This document shows positions 21,508-33,216 of a stretch of DNA of 64,000 nt, piece by piece. The translations under genes and the position numbers were made by a program. This DNA is from Artemisia argyi (lineage: Eukaryota; Streptophyta; Magnoliopsida; Asterales; Asteraceae). How positions within the stretch are numbered: position 1 is the stretch's first letter; the number at the start of each line of letters is the position of its first letter. The notes below the pieces were generated by a model. It did not search any database, was not told where the DNA came from, and saw only the letters and a program-made list of their open reading frames with translations. The DNA lies in contig CM060708.1 of the NCBI GenBank assembly GCA_030686995.1, positions 255,982,044-256,046,043 on the forward strand, given 5' to 3'.

Positions 21508-21626
21508 CGGATCGCGTGACGATCTTACGATCTCACGTGCGATTATACGATCTTACTACGGTTTTAGCTGATGAACACGTAAACTCGTACGATCCAATGA
21601 GTTTACACACAATCTTGACAGCCTTG
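20890..21626. mobile_element. non-autonomous hAT element (737 bp)
   Basis: Perfect 15-bp inverted termini CAAGGCTGTCAAGAT, with an 8-bp target duplication ATACAAAA at 20882-20889 and 21627-21634, both hallmarks of hAT. Subterminal regions are dense in ACGATC/GATCGT words in both orientations, probably transposase-binding repeats. A run of about 41 A lies at 21464-21504. No transposase ORF. Confidence 0.9.
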
Positions 21627-21946
21627 ATACAAAATATTAATCGGTATTAATACATAATAAAAAATATTGTGTAAAACCCCTGTGAGTAACTGTTAGTTTT
21701 AGTTATATCACAATTACAAAAAATTAAAACGACTAAATTTCTATATGCCCATATATTATGCTAAAATTATAAAATAAGTTTGATTCACGTGTAAACCTTG
21801 TGAGTGCACGAGACTAATTGTAACTAGTTCATTATACATTAAAAACTATTGTACTTTGATGCATCTTGGTTGCGTAATTAAATCCTTACTCAATTTGAAA
21901 TTACAGATGCACTAAAACCATTGTACGTTAAACCTTAAAGAGTAAC

Positions 21947-21952
<6 letters not shown>

Positions 21953-22028
<76 letters not shown>
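21953..22028. repeat. (AT)n microsatellite
   Basis: About 75 bases of uninterrupted TA dinucleotides, ending TATATAATTATT. Confidence 0.95.
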
Positions 22029-22032
<4 letters not shown>

Positions 22033-22056
22033 TTCATTTTGGAATATATATATAAA

Positions 22057-22090
22057 CTAGCCTTAGGCCCGCCCTGATGGGGCGCTAGCC
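22057..22090 (-). mobile_element. Helitron-type 3' terminus, minus strand
   Basis: On the minus strand: a short hairpin CGCCC/GGGCG, then a nine-base spacer, then CTAG with the following T (plus ACTAG 22056-22060). This fits a Helitron 3' end, with the element extending to higher coordinates. The matching 5' TC end was not located, so the element's extent is unknown. Confidence 0.4.
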
Positions 22091-22592
22091 TTAAGTCTTG
22101 TACTTAAAAATAAAAATGTATTACATGTATTCTATAAAAAAATATATATATAATCCGTAAATGCATAATCTTGATAGACATAAAAGTTATCATACAATGG
22201 ATATTTGTAAATAAAAAACTGAGTGAAGGTAAATAACATTGAGTGTATTGTTTAACTGTCAAATGCATAAATGCATTTAGTATATAGCTTCAAACTCGAG
22301 CATAGCTTCAATCTATTCTCTCTTCCAGATGTGTTTTGAACATTGCCTGTTATAAATATCATATACAAATCAACATCATGAATAAAAGACTACTAAAAGT
22401 AAACACTTGGAGTCAAATAATCCTGGAAAACAACTTAAAAAATAGTAGATCCCACATAAGTAGATGTTAGAATTTTAAGTCAGTTAAGGTAACTCCTCAC
22501 TTCTACTTCCAATATTAGGTTAAATGTAACTTTTTTCTATTTGGAAAAAGGGATATTACATAGTTCTAGCCAAAGATTTAGTGAATCACACA

Positions 22593-22780
22593 TAAGTCAA
22601 AGCGTATATCTTTCGCTCTTTCTTTCTTCCTTTGGTTCTACACCAACTTTCTTCTTTGGTTGCTGCACATCTTTCGGTTTACTATTATCTTTCACATCTT
22701 CGGTACCCGAGATCCAATTGTGGGGAGCAATTACATGAGTGGGAGCTGTGAATACCTTGTTGGCCGTTTCTGTCACTTTT
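22593..22780 (-). pseudogene. possible captured exon inside a Helitron
   Basis: The minus strand is open for about 59 codons, ending at a TGA near 22593. It reads as a hydrophilic, Lys/Glu-rich tail with the segments HVIAPHNWISGTEDVKDN and PKKKVGVEPKEERKSE. It begins beside an A-rich run that could be an intron end. The codon pattern looks protein-like, but I do not recognise the family. Its orientation agrees with the Helitron end at 22057, so a gene fragment carried by that element is one explanation. Confidence 0.28.
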
Positions 22781-23076
22781 TTTTTTCTCCTGATACAAAA
22801 GGAAGTACAATTTTTAAAAAATACAAAATAACATAATACAAAAACGATACAATGTAATAGATACTTCTAACTTTTAAACATGCGAACACTCTAAAAACAT
22901 ATTAACATGTTCATTAGGTATCGGAAATTCATTTTCATTTATTTTTTCGATTGTTTTGATACCTCTATTAATTTTAGGCCGGTCGATAATCTAGTTACTC
23001 TCTCCCCGCCTATTTTCTAAAAAATGCACATTCTCTTGCTTATTTTTAGCGCGAAAGTGCAAATATTAATGTCAAG

Positions 23077-23424
23077 TAAGGGTGATCACGGTCCAAAAAC
23101 ATAGACCAAGACCGGACCGACGGACCGGACCGACCAAGACCGGACCGGACCGAAGACAGAGAACCGGAAAAACCATAGACCAAGACCGGACCGAATGTGG
23201 TCGGTCCGGTCTCGGTCCGGCCCGGTCCGGTCGGTCCGGTCCAATTAGGCAAGATTTGGCAAGTTTTTTCAGGTTTTTGGTCGGTCTGGACCGGACCGGA
23301 CCGACCGGACCGAGGACCGAATTAGCCAAAAAGTGTAGACCGAGGACCGGACCGAATGTGGTCGGTCCGGTCCGGTCGTTTTTGTCGGTCGGTCCAGTCC
23401 ATCCGGTCCGTTTACTCAGCCCTA
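23077..23424. mobile_element. hAT-type MITE rich in GGACCG (348 bp)
   Basis: The ends TAAGGGTGA and TCAGCCCTA are near-inverted. They are flanked by ATGTCAAG at 23069-23076 and 23425-23432, an exact 8-bp target duplication. The interior is made of CCGGTCC/GGACCG words in both orientations and would fold on itself. The overlapping ORFs on both strands, full of Gly/Pro/Arg/Thr, are repeat artefacts. Confidence 0.82.
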
Positions 23425-23432
23425 ATGTCAAG

Positions 23433-26400
23433 CTATGAAAATATATACTTTATCCCTATAAGAACACAAAATTGGCTGGAACTATATGGGGTGGTAGAGT
23501 TAGTCTGGGAGTACGAATTACCAAACACCCTTTTATAGATAAAAAGATGAATAACGAACCTTCTATTTTGCCAAGAACCCTTTTTGACGAATTACTCAAC
23601 TCTCCGTCCCCGTCAACTTCCTTAAATAGATTCTGGTTCTTCAAAATTGATTCAAGAACCATAGCGACGTATTTTTTCACACAATATCAGTGTGTGCGAT
23701 ATTAAATCCCATATACCAAATAACCAACAACACAAAACACTAAAAGTTCATTTAATTCTAATGTAACTAAATGAAATTTCAGAAAGAAAAAAATTACCAA
23801 AACCACTTGTGATCGTGGAATTTCTGCTCGGTTTAACTTCTTGCTGACCTGTTATCCAACTCATCCGAGCAGCCCAGAATACAAAGTCAACTTGATGGCA
23901 TTGGAAGGCAAGTGCCGCAATACAGAAAAACTGTAACCTTGCAACTTCAAGGAACCATTTACATGGGTCAACTCATACAATTTAGCAAAACGGGGAACGG
24001 GTCAAAAGTCACCTAAGTCTGTTTTCTAATGCATTTAATAAATAGATTTTGCAGATAGCATGTCCGAAGTTTTAATTATATAACAGGTTTGAAGTTTTCA
24101 AAAATCCAAGACATGCATTAACAATAGGTATTGAAAACGAAAACCATATAAGCTGAAAAAACTAATGGGTTAATTACATACTTGCTGATAAAAAAAAAGA
24201 AAAGAAAAAAACTTCCGTTATTATATATGATGACATTGCGAAGCCACGTGAAGACTAAATATTCACAAAATATTCATAATGGAAACGTGGCCTGCTAACA
24301 ATTAAATTTATCGCAAGCATAGACTATATGATGATTGGGAAACAGGAAGCTTTTCAGTTTTTCCATCAGTATCTGCAACAATACATTCAAAATAACTAAA
24401 ACCACTCAACTTATATACTATATTTCTAACAGGTAACCTTTTGTTTAATGCTAATAGTTCTTTTACATGCCTATGCAAAGAAGAACACGCGGCCACATTT
24501 GTTGCTGCAGTTGTGGCAACAGTTGATGACATGCACGAAGTAACTAAGTTCATATACATGGTAATATTCGTTATCGGGCCAAATTATTTCAAACTTTTGT
24601 TGATCGTTCAAAAAACATTCACACATCACAACACAAATGAAAGAAACTATATCCTAACTACACAAAAGTATTTTTTTTAAAAAGATAGTTTATACTTGAT
24701 AACCACCCACTGGAGCAAACGTGACGGTGTTGGTAAGTCACTAATTGAATGCCCACCATTAAGTAACTCTATATAATTAACTTTTTAGATCATACCTAAT
24801 ATTATAATATCCTAACACTAATTGTTTAGAAGGTGATATTGTTAATATGTTCTGTCATTAGATCTTGCGATCAAGGTATAAAAATACATTTATTATATAC
24901 CTCATTTTCATAGTGCCATTGTAGCCACAGAGTCTCTATAGGATACGAAGCTTCATCTTATTTACATTAAGCATGTGACCCACATCACTCCATCAACGTC
25001 GCCACTGCATTTACGTTTACAATTAGTTCACCTAATGCATGGTTAAACTCTTAAAAATATGAAATATAGGAATATAAGTCAACTCGTGTATCCAAACACT
25101 AATACCATTTTTAGTTAGTTGCTTGATAATTGGCAAAATGGTAATGGTAATGGTATCTAGGTTTTTCGCCCAAGTAAGATCACTTTTCTAGCAAAAGAAA
25201 TATGTAGTTAGCACTTCGCAGTGGTTGCAAATAAGAGTGGTGTATTATAGTGCATGCTAAGATAAGGCATGTTAGAAAACAAAAAGTTATGCACTTATGC
25301 ACTTCATACAATAACCATCTAAATTTATATATATTTAGGATTGTGTTTCGCGTATTAAATTAAAATAGCGACAATTAAAAAAATGAAAATTGATAATAGG
25401 ATTTACCTTGCCTGATCAATCGTCCATTCATAATTCAACCTACATAATCTCCCTAATCATAACAAATACAACTCAACAATCAGAAGAAAAAAAATGATCA
25501 TTGTTGATGGAAATTATAAAAGAAACAAAAAACCAAAATTGAGTAATCCAATTTACCTTATTGCAAAAGAAGTAGCATATTCAAGATCAGATTTTGTTCC
25601 ATGATTCCTATGAGAAGTCTATTCTGATTGAGTATATATGTGTGTGAAATATAATCGCATTGGTGATAGTTTCTTCTAATACTTGGCAATTGCTTCTAGA
25701 GCTGTATAATATTACTTTGTATCAATGATTGAATTAACATCGATTTTTTTAGTAATATGATTTGGGGTTTTTTTTATACACTATAATGATTTGGGGGATC
25801 ATCATTGGGGGGTTTATTTGTTTTACAATAATTCGGTGGAATGATTTCTGGAAGTATGATTTTTGATTGGGTAAGAAAATTGGGGCGTTCATTGTTCTTA
25901 GTTATGTTGTTTGATTTACGAATGGGTATTCTAGCGTGTGTTTTTATGTTTAAATTAAATGCTGGGATGCCTAATTTAATGTGGTCCATTGGATCAGTTT
26001 TAATTTTCAGGTGTCATTATCCTGGATTTTGAGCAAAGGCTTCCTTGGGAAAGCTTGTTTCATATAGTTGGAGATCTCCCCCAATTGTGAGTTGAAACTT
26101 TTGTTGAGGTAAAGTTGAAAGATTTTTTACACTCAAGGAATAAACAAATGCTAGACAAATTAGATTTCTTTTACGGCAAAATCCGTAAGAAATCAATCAC
26201 AATGACCGTGTCTGATAGATCTCTAACAGATTTGATGCATTCGTAAAAACTGTGGAAAACTTTTTTCCTACCAACTTACGACGGAACGTTGACTATTTGG
26301 CCAACGAATTGGTGTGCATATCATTGCTAGGATGGTAAGATGGCAAGAACAACTATACCACTTATACACATTTGCTTGTATAAATATCAAAACGATTATC

Positions 26401-26660
26401 TATATTATATTATAATGTATTTGTGACTATTCTATAATTAGAAAGGTTTAAAATTCAGATTTTTTCTTGCTTATTATGGAAAGATCTCAAAATTAATTTG
26501 ATAGGAATCAAGTTGGTTAGGAAGTTTGTTAGGAAGCGGTTAGTTGTTCAAACTAAAATTATTTGGCTTACAATATCTAATATCTCTACCTACATGTGTA
26601 GTAGTGTATAAAGCATGAATACAACTAAACATGTAACAAAATAACGCAAAATATAATCAC
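23433..26660. other. intergenic or Helitron interior, no gene recognised
   Basis: AT-rich DNA. Minus-strand frames at 23680-23456 and 24559-24308 are open for 74 and 83 codons, but I recognise no domain in them. They could be remnants of captured genes in the Helitron ending at 26698. Confidence 0.4.
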
Positions 26661-26698
26661 ACGGTACCCGCCGCCGCATTGCGTGGGTACCGTTCTAG
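26661..26698 (+). mobile_element. Helitron 3' terminus, plus strand
   Basis: A perfect 9-bp stem ACGGTACCC/GGGTACCGT (26661-26669 and 26685-26693) is followed almost directly by CTAG and T (26695-26699), the Helitron 3' signature. The element lies to the left; its 5' end was not found. The insertion ends about 268 bases upstream of the HOS15-like start codon. Confidence 0.6.
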
Positions 26699-26965
26699 TA
26701 AATAGCAAAACAAAATGACTTTCAATTCTTGAATGAAGGGTTCAAAAGCGCATAAATAAAAAATACAAGGACTTCAGTGCAATAAACCATCAACTTTGTA
26801 ACAAACTCGTTATATACTACTAGTAATCACATTATATTTCACCGATATTTCAACAATACAGCAGATATTTTTCGAGCATCATTTTTTCCGTCAATCTCCA
26901 TTTCACTCCGATTTTGATCCTCCAGCAAATTCTGATCGTAATTCGTACCGATTTTCACCGGAAAC
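26699..26965 (+). promoter_or_regulatory. promoter and 5' UTR of the HOS15-like gene
   Basis: A TATA-like TTATATACTA lies near 26810, followed by a C/T-rich leader up to the ATG at 26966. The leader's pyrimidine-rich composition is usual for plant 5' UTRs. The exact transcription start is not determinable here. Confidence 0.4.
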
Positions 26966-29900
26966 ATGCCGATGATTAGTCACACCGAACTGAATGACCT
27001 TGTATATCGTTACCTAGCTGCATCAGGTTAATTCTAAAGTCGATTGATGAATTATATATACATTTATGCATGCATATATTTACGACTTTACGTTTACGAT
27101 GCATGGTTTAATTCATTCATGCATGCTTATATCTATTTGTTGATTGATTAATGATTGGTACGTGAAATTAAACTGTTATGTATTTAATTTTTTTATTGAT
27201 TAATATCGTGTAGTTGTAGAAGTTGTGATTTACGTTATGGATCTGTTATTTTTGTTAACGGATTTAGTTATAGATCTTTTTTGTTAATGTAGAGTGTTAA
27301 TTTCGTGATTTTGTGTATATAGAAATTTCTTGGGCTTGTAATTAAGTAGTTGTTGAGGAATGTTTTCGCCTTAGTTTTCAATTAGGCTAGTAATCTGGTT
27401 TCTTGTTAATTTATTACTGTATGTAAATGTTAGTAGATATTCTGATTTGTGGTAGGTATTTAGTTTGCAAGTGGTTGATGAAGCATTAAACGGTATTGTA
27501 TCGGTTTAATTCATTCATGCATGCTTTTTGCTATTCTTTGATTTATTAATGATCGTGACGTGATATTTCGGTAGATATGTTTTTTCTAGGGGTTGTAAGT
27601 GGTGGTTTAGAAATGAGGAAGGATTTTTCGGTACCGTTTTGTGTTAGTTTGGCGATTAGGCGTGTAATCAGATTTCTTGTTTATTATGTAAACGTTAGTA
27701 GAATAGCAGATATTCGGATTTGTTGTTGAAAATTCGATAGTTTGTAAGTGGTTGATGAAGCATTATATGGTATTGTTTTTTGCGTGTCGGCTGTAATCAG
27801 AATGCTTGTATAACAAGTAATAGTAAGTAGTGGTAATTGAGGAATGAGGAAGGATTTTTGGGTACTGTTTCGCGTTAGTTTTGCAATTAGACTTGTAATT
27901 AGGCTTCTTGTATAATACAGTAATTAACTGTCTGTAGATAATTGAATTTGTGGTAGATACTATTAGATCACTGGTTTGTAAGTTGTGGTTGGCGACACAT
28001 TAATTCTTTGGTACGGTTTTGCTTTAGTTTTGCAATTAAGTTTGTAATGATTGGTTGTATAATGGCTAACTGTAAATAGAGTTTTGGATTCATAATCGAT
28101 ACCGTTGAACAGACAGTTTTTAAGTAAGGTAGTGGTTGATGAAGCATTATTTGGTACTGTTTTGGTTTAATTTAGCGATTCGTCTTCTATTCAGATTACT
28201 TGTACGTATAACAAGAAACATCATAAGTTATGACATGTTGATAATTTTACTGTCAGGTTTTGAGCATACAGCTTTTAGTTTCCAAAACGAGGCAGCTATC
28301 AACAAGATTACTACCTTTGATGGACGTCAGATTCCACAAGGCGCGCTCATTACGCTTGTACAGAAAGGTCTTGAAGCTCTTGAGATGGAAGCAAATGTGA
28401 ATGATGTCAGTTACTCTTCACCAGTTACTATATGTTTTATTTCTATATTACGATGCTAATTAATCATGTTTTTCGGTGATTGACAAAAGGATAAGGATGT
28501 AGAGGAAGATGATTTTACTTTTATACCAGCATGGGACCTTATCACCAAGGATGTCGACGAACTAAGGCGAATGATAGTTGATCAAAAGAAGCAGAAGATT
28601 TCAAAGGAGCCTTCCGAGGAAACTCAAAGTATGGGGAAAGATTCAGGGGAGCCTTCCAAGGAAACTGTAAGTAAGGGGAAAGAGAAAGTTGTTGAGGATA
28701 GGCAAAGAGTAGACAGACCTAAGACTAAGGTTAAGTTCAATCTTGACGACAATGTGTCATTTGCAGGTAAGTTTCTTGAATTCATCCCTTGCATTTGTAT
28801 ATGGTACAGTATAGATAACATATGCATGTTTCCTTTTTAAATTATATAATCAACTCTAAATTTCAGGTGAATATTTAGTTTATATTTACAGAATGGTTAT
28901 ATTTTAATTTATTTGAGATAATGTTATCGACCGTTTGGCAAACTTTATGCTCCTGTTGAGGAACTGTTTTCGTAATTCAGTCTTTTGTCAAGCCTGTATA
29001 GTCTTTTGTTTTACGTGAGTTATCTGTCGTTTGTTGTTGTCAATTCAATTTAATTGTCAAAGTTATCTACAAAATTAAATTTCCAAAAAGTTAGAACCAA
29101 GTAACGCTCTATAGTCATATGTGAACAACTTTTTTGGATGGAGGGAGTATAATGTGGCAGGGTATTTTCACTTCATATATTCTAAATTTCTTTTCATATA
29201 ACCGATTCCACTTTGTGTAGTTAGGATGTTGTTAAGTTGAATTTGGGATTGAGCGCCACAATGAGACAAGTCGTTAATTTCCCACGTAAGAAAGTAAAAG
29301 AGCTTATCTTATCTGTATAAAGTTGTGGCTTCAGTTGTGATTCGAGCCTTGGATTGGGATAGAAAGAGAGAGATGTACCAAAATGGTAGAAAAAGAGTTC
29401 CACGATACTTTTTTCCACGGTAATTGAATTGACTTGCTGTCTTCAGAAACAGAGACATGTACCAAAAATGGTATAAAAACAGTTCAATGATACTTCTTTC
29501 CACGGTAATTGGATTCACTTGTCGTCTTCTTATTTATTACAGTAACTTATTAATTAATTTATTTATTATTATTGTCTCTTGCGGCTCCGATCCTTTCTTT
29601 TTTTTTATTCATATCATTAATTTTGTTCAGCAGCGTGGAAATAATCCTCATCAGGTTAAGAGTGTGCATCTCTTTGTGTTTTTGTGTAAATATATAATTT
29701 GCGGAATAATTAGGAATATGTATCATTTTCTTCCTCCTATGGCCCTATATTTAGTAAACTGTTTAAACAGGTTATTATACTGAAATTTGACATGCAATGA
29801 TGCAATATATTCTATGTTTGAACTACTAAGGCTTACTTCTACAATTTATTCTTGAACCCAGTTCACACCAACAATTATACATTTAGTTGGGCTCAAACAA

Positions 29901-32900
29901 CTGTTCCCATCTCACAATATGTATAATGCTGAAAACTGGATTTGGGGTTTTTATAGCAGAAGACAGGAGGTGGAGACCAAAACCATGATTTGGTATTCGA
30001 ATCATGTTGGATCCATAAAAAGAGAATACTGATATTTTAGTGAACTGAGTCATAAAAAATGCATAAGAAGCTTGGTTTAAGAACATACTAGCATTGGGCG
30101 AACAATTTAAATTTAATTTAACACATACATGACTATGCTTGTCATTTCTAATAGCGTGTTTAATTAGGCCTAATTGATGCTATGTGCAAAGTATATAATC
30201 TTTCTTGGGGTATGTTGTAGGAGCTAAAACAAAGAAGATTTGTAACTCTACAGCAGCTCAACCTTTTGAGGTTCATAGTTCAAATGTATTGATCATGGAA
30301 GGACATTCGAATGTGGTTTGTGAATCTTCCTTATTCTTATGATATATTGATGATTAATCCTAACACATTACTTACTAAACCAGTGACCTGCCTATTTTCT
30401 GTATTACTTTAGGTTAGCAGTTGTGCCTGGAGTCCTGCAGGTTTACGTCTTGCAACAGGGTGTGTTATTTAATATGGATCTACTATTATTGTAAAGAAAC
30501 AAATATAATTCATCTTAGCTTCAACATTTGATTCAATTTACTATTTATATGTTTTATTCGGTTGAAACCTAATCCACATTTGTTGTGTGGTACATAGGTC
30601 TGCAGATCATTCAGCTAGGATTTGGGCCATTGCCGATTGGACAAATAGCAAAAGTTTAGAAAATAGGATCGGCAGTGTGCATGTGCTGAAGCATGATAGA
30701 GGTAGACCAGAAAAGCAAAGAAAAGACGTCACATCAGTTGCTTGGAATGTGAGTGCTATTGCTTCTTCTACAATTACGGAGTATTATTGTTTTAGAGTTC
30801 CAGATTATCAAATTTCAGCAGCTATGCACATATAATATTCATGCTTGTTTCTCTATGGGTGTGATTTCATGCTATCCACCTAATATCAATCTTTATTGTC
30901 TCCACCTACAGCAGTTTGAGTTTGTTTAATACTATAGAGGTTCACATGAGTTTGTTTACCACCAGTGAACATATGTTATTTTGACTTGTGTGCAGTTGGA
31001 TGGCACGCTTCTTGCCACCTCCTCAATGGACGGGCTAGCTAGAATATGGAATACAAAAGGTGAGTTTTTAGCTGTTTCCACTCGTTTCTAGATTCCTCTT
31101 GCTAATGTTGTGGTGTTTTGTGTAACTAGGCGACCTGATAAGCACTCTCAGCAAACACAGGGGAAGCATACGGTCTATTAAGTGGAATAAGAAGGAAGAT
31201 CACCTTCTTACTGCAAGCAATGACAAAACTACCATTGTGTGGGATGTATTGACGGGTGCAGTGAAGCAGCAATTCAGATTTCACTCACGTACTTATCTAG
31301 TGTGAAATGGCATATTTAATGTGAAATGTTTTTTAGTTGTTTTGATCTGGACTAAACTCCTTGTGTCTCAATCTGATAGGTCATGTTCTTGATATTGATT
31401 GGCGGAACAATCAAACATTTGCCTCGAGCTCAGTTGATGGTATGATATATGTTTGCAAGATTGGAGAAGATCAACCCATCAGAGCTTTTCCTGGCCATAC
31501 GGTTTGTAATATACTAATATAAACTGCATGCCTTTTCTTATTATATAAACTACTTAAGATTGCTTCTATGCAAGTCTTCATGTGATGTAGAACTAGTGTA
31601 AAATACATTCAAATCAGTTGGGTTATAAAGAGCAACTAACCGTAATTGATATTAGAGCTTTACTTGATTTCAGGGTGAAGTCAATCATGTCAAATGGGAC
31701 CCAGCTGGTGGTGTATTGGCTTCCTGCTCTGATGATAGCACTGTAAAGGTTATGTTCACTAACACTCAAACAGTGTCATCTACCCATTACTGGAAAAGTA
31801 TCTTTATTGTGTTGCAAGGCGACTTGACATGAAATTAAAATTGTTCAGATCTGGAGTATGAAACAGAACACGTGCATTCATGATTTCACAGATCATGTTC
31901 AGGTGATTGTCTGTTCTTATTTTTCGTCTGTTGTCTATTACTCCTTACTTTGAAATTGTACAAAAGAGAGTGAGGTTCTTTCCTTGACATCACTAGTCTA
32001 GCACACCCATATTACTGATTAACCAGGAAGCATTAAAGTATACAGAAAACCTGTTGCTTTGGAAATCTCAAATTCTCAATCTTTGCCTCCAAAAAATCTA
32101 AATAGACAATCTTTAATTTCTTGCTATTGATAATGAAATTTTTTCAGGATATATCCTCAATCAAATGGAGCCCCACCGGATCTGCAACAGACAATCCTAA
32201 CAAGCCGTTAGTGCTGGCAAGGTATGTACCTGAGAATTTGTTGGTTTAAAAATTTGACACCACCTTGTTGGTTTTGATTTTTTTCTCAACGTGCACATTT
32301 GCTTCTTCTGGTGCTTAGATATACACAACACAGTCAGTAATCAGTGATTTAAGAACTAGATATGATAACTCTAGGATAACAATGAGTACATATATTTGGA
32401 TTATTTTATTGTTATTAACCAACATTTTTTTTTGCCATTTTGCAGTGCATCATATGACACCACAGTGAAGCTATGGGATGTAGAGCGTGGAAGACTCCTT
32501 CACAGCTTAGATCACCACAGGTGTGTTATTTCAGCATATTATTCTCCTTATGAATTAGTAAATTTATAATATTACTTGGTATTCAACTTATTTGGCGTTC
32601 CCAAATTGAGTACAACATTCATGTTTTTCATGTACTCATGTCACCACTGATGAAACCTTTTCCATCTACTACATCCTATATTGTAATTAAGTTCATCCTT
32701 AAATAGTTACAAATAGCACAGAATCCTTAAGCCACATAGACCTTTTTAATGTCAAAATGACTACTTAAATTTCAATGTTGGTCTGAATATATATATCTTT
32801 TTATAAAAATGCAATTACTGCAGCAAATTATACAACAAGAAGCATACGTAGAAAACGAATTGATGTTGGAAATGCAAAATAACATATTTGACAAGTATAT

Positions 32901-33216
32901 ATTAGTCATGAAAAGTGAATGGAGAAGAATACGTACCTTTGTATATTACCAGTAATATAATTAGCGAAGCATTAACTTCATATAGTTTTACAGGGATCGT
33001 GTGTTGTCTCTTTCCTTTAGTCCAAACGGCGAGTATTTGGCGACTGGTTCTCTAGACAAGTTCATGCATATATGGTCAGTAAAAGATGGCAGGCTGATCA
33101 AAAGGTATGCTAGTAACGGGGGCATATTTGATATTAGCTGGCACTACAGTGGAGAGAAGATCGCTTGGGTTACTAACACAAATCAAGCTTTTCTTATGGA
33201 TTTCGTTATGTCATAA
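26966..33216 (+). CDS. HOS15/TBL1-like LisH and WD40-repeat protein
   Basis: Fourteen exons can be joined with GT-AG introns: 26966-27026, 28257-28405, 28490-28766, 30221-30315, 30413-30459, 30598-30748, 30996-31059, 31130-31288, 31380-31501, 31674-31748, 31849-31902, 32148-32221, 32446-32520, 32994-33216. The total is 1626 nt (541 residues), with phase preserved at every junction. A LisH motif ([14 protein letters not shown], residues about 8-21) leads a dimerisation region. A charged Lys/Glu linker (about 75-165) follows, then about eight WD40 blades with [48 protein letters not shown] and [10 protein letters not shown]. The domain order and wording match plant HOS15 and animal TBL1/TBL1XR1, which act in histone-deacetylase co-repressor complexes in the nucleus. 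Arabidopsis HOS15 is about 613 residues; this protein is shorter, mainly in the linker, and the N-terminus is divergent. It could be a paralogue rather than the orthologue. Intron 1 is long (1230 bp) and repetitive. Confidence 0.9.
27027..28256 (+). repeat. intron 1 of the HOS15-like gene built of degenerate repeats
   Basis: Words such as TGGTTGATGAAGCATTA (about 27474, 27751 and 28130), GAGGAAGGATTTTT (about 27616 and 27846) and TTAGTTTTGCAATTA (about 27874 and 28025) recur four or five times at 140-380-base spacing. This suggests ancient tandem duplication. No coding signal. Confidence 0.6.

Noticed and set aside
23046..23438. Pro/Gly/Arg/Thr-rich ORFs on both strands
   Set aside because: By-products of GGACCG word repeats in a hAT MITE.
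29639..29662. Possible 24-base exon of the HOS15-like gene between exons 3 and 4
   Set aside because: It has plausible splice borders, but in the phase set by exon 3 it gives a stop; skipping it keeps the frame across all exons.
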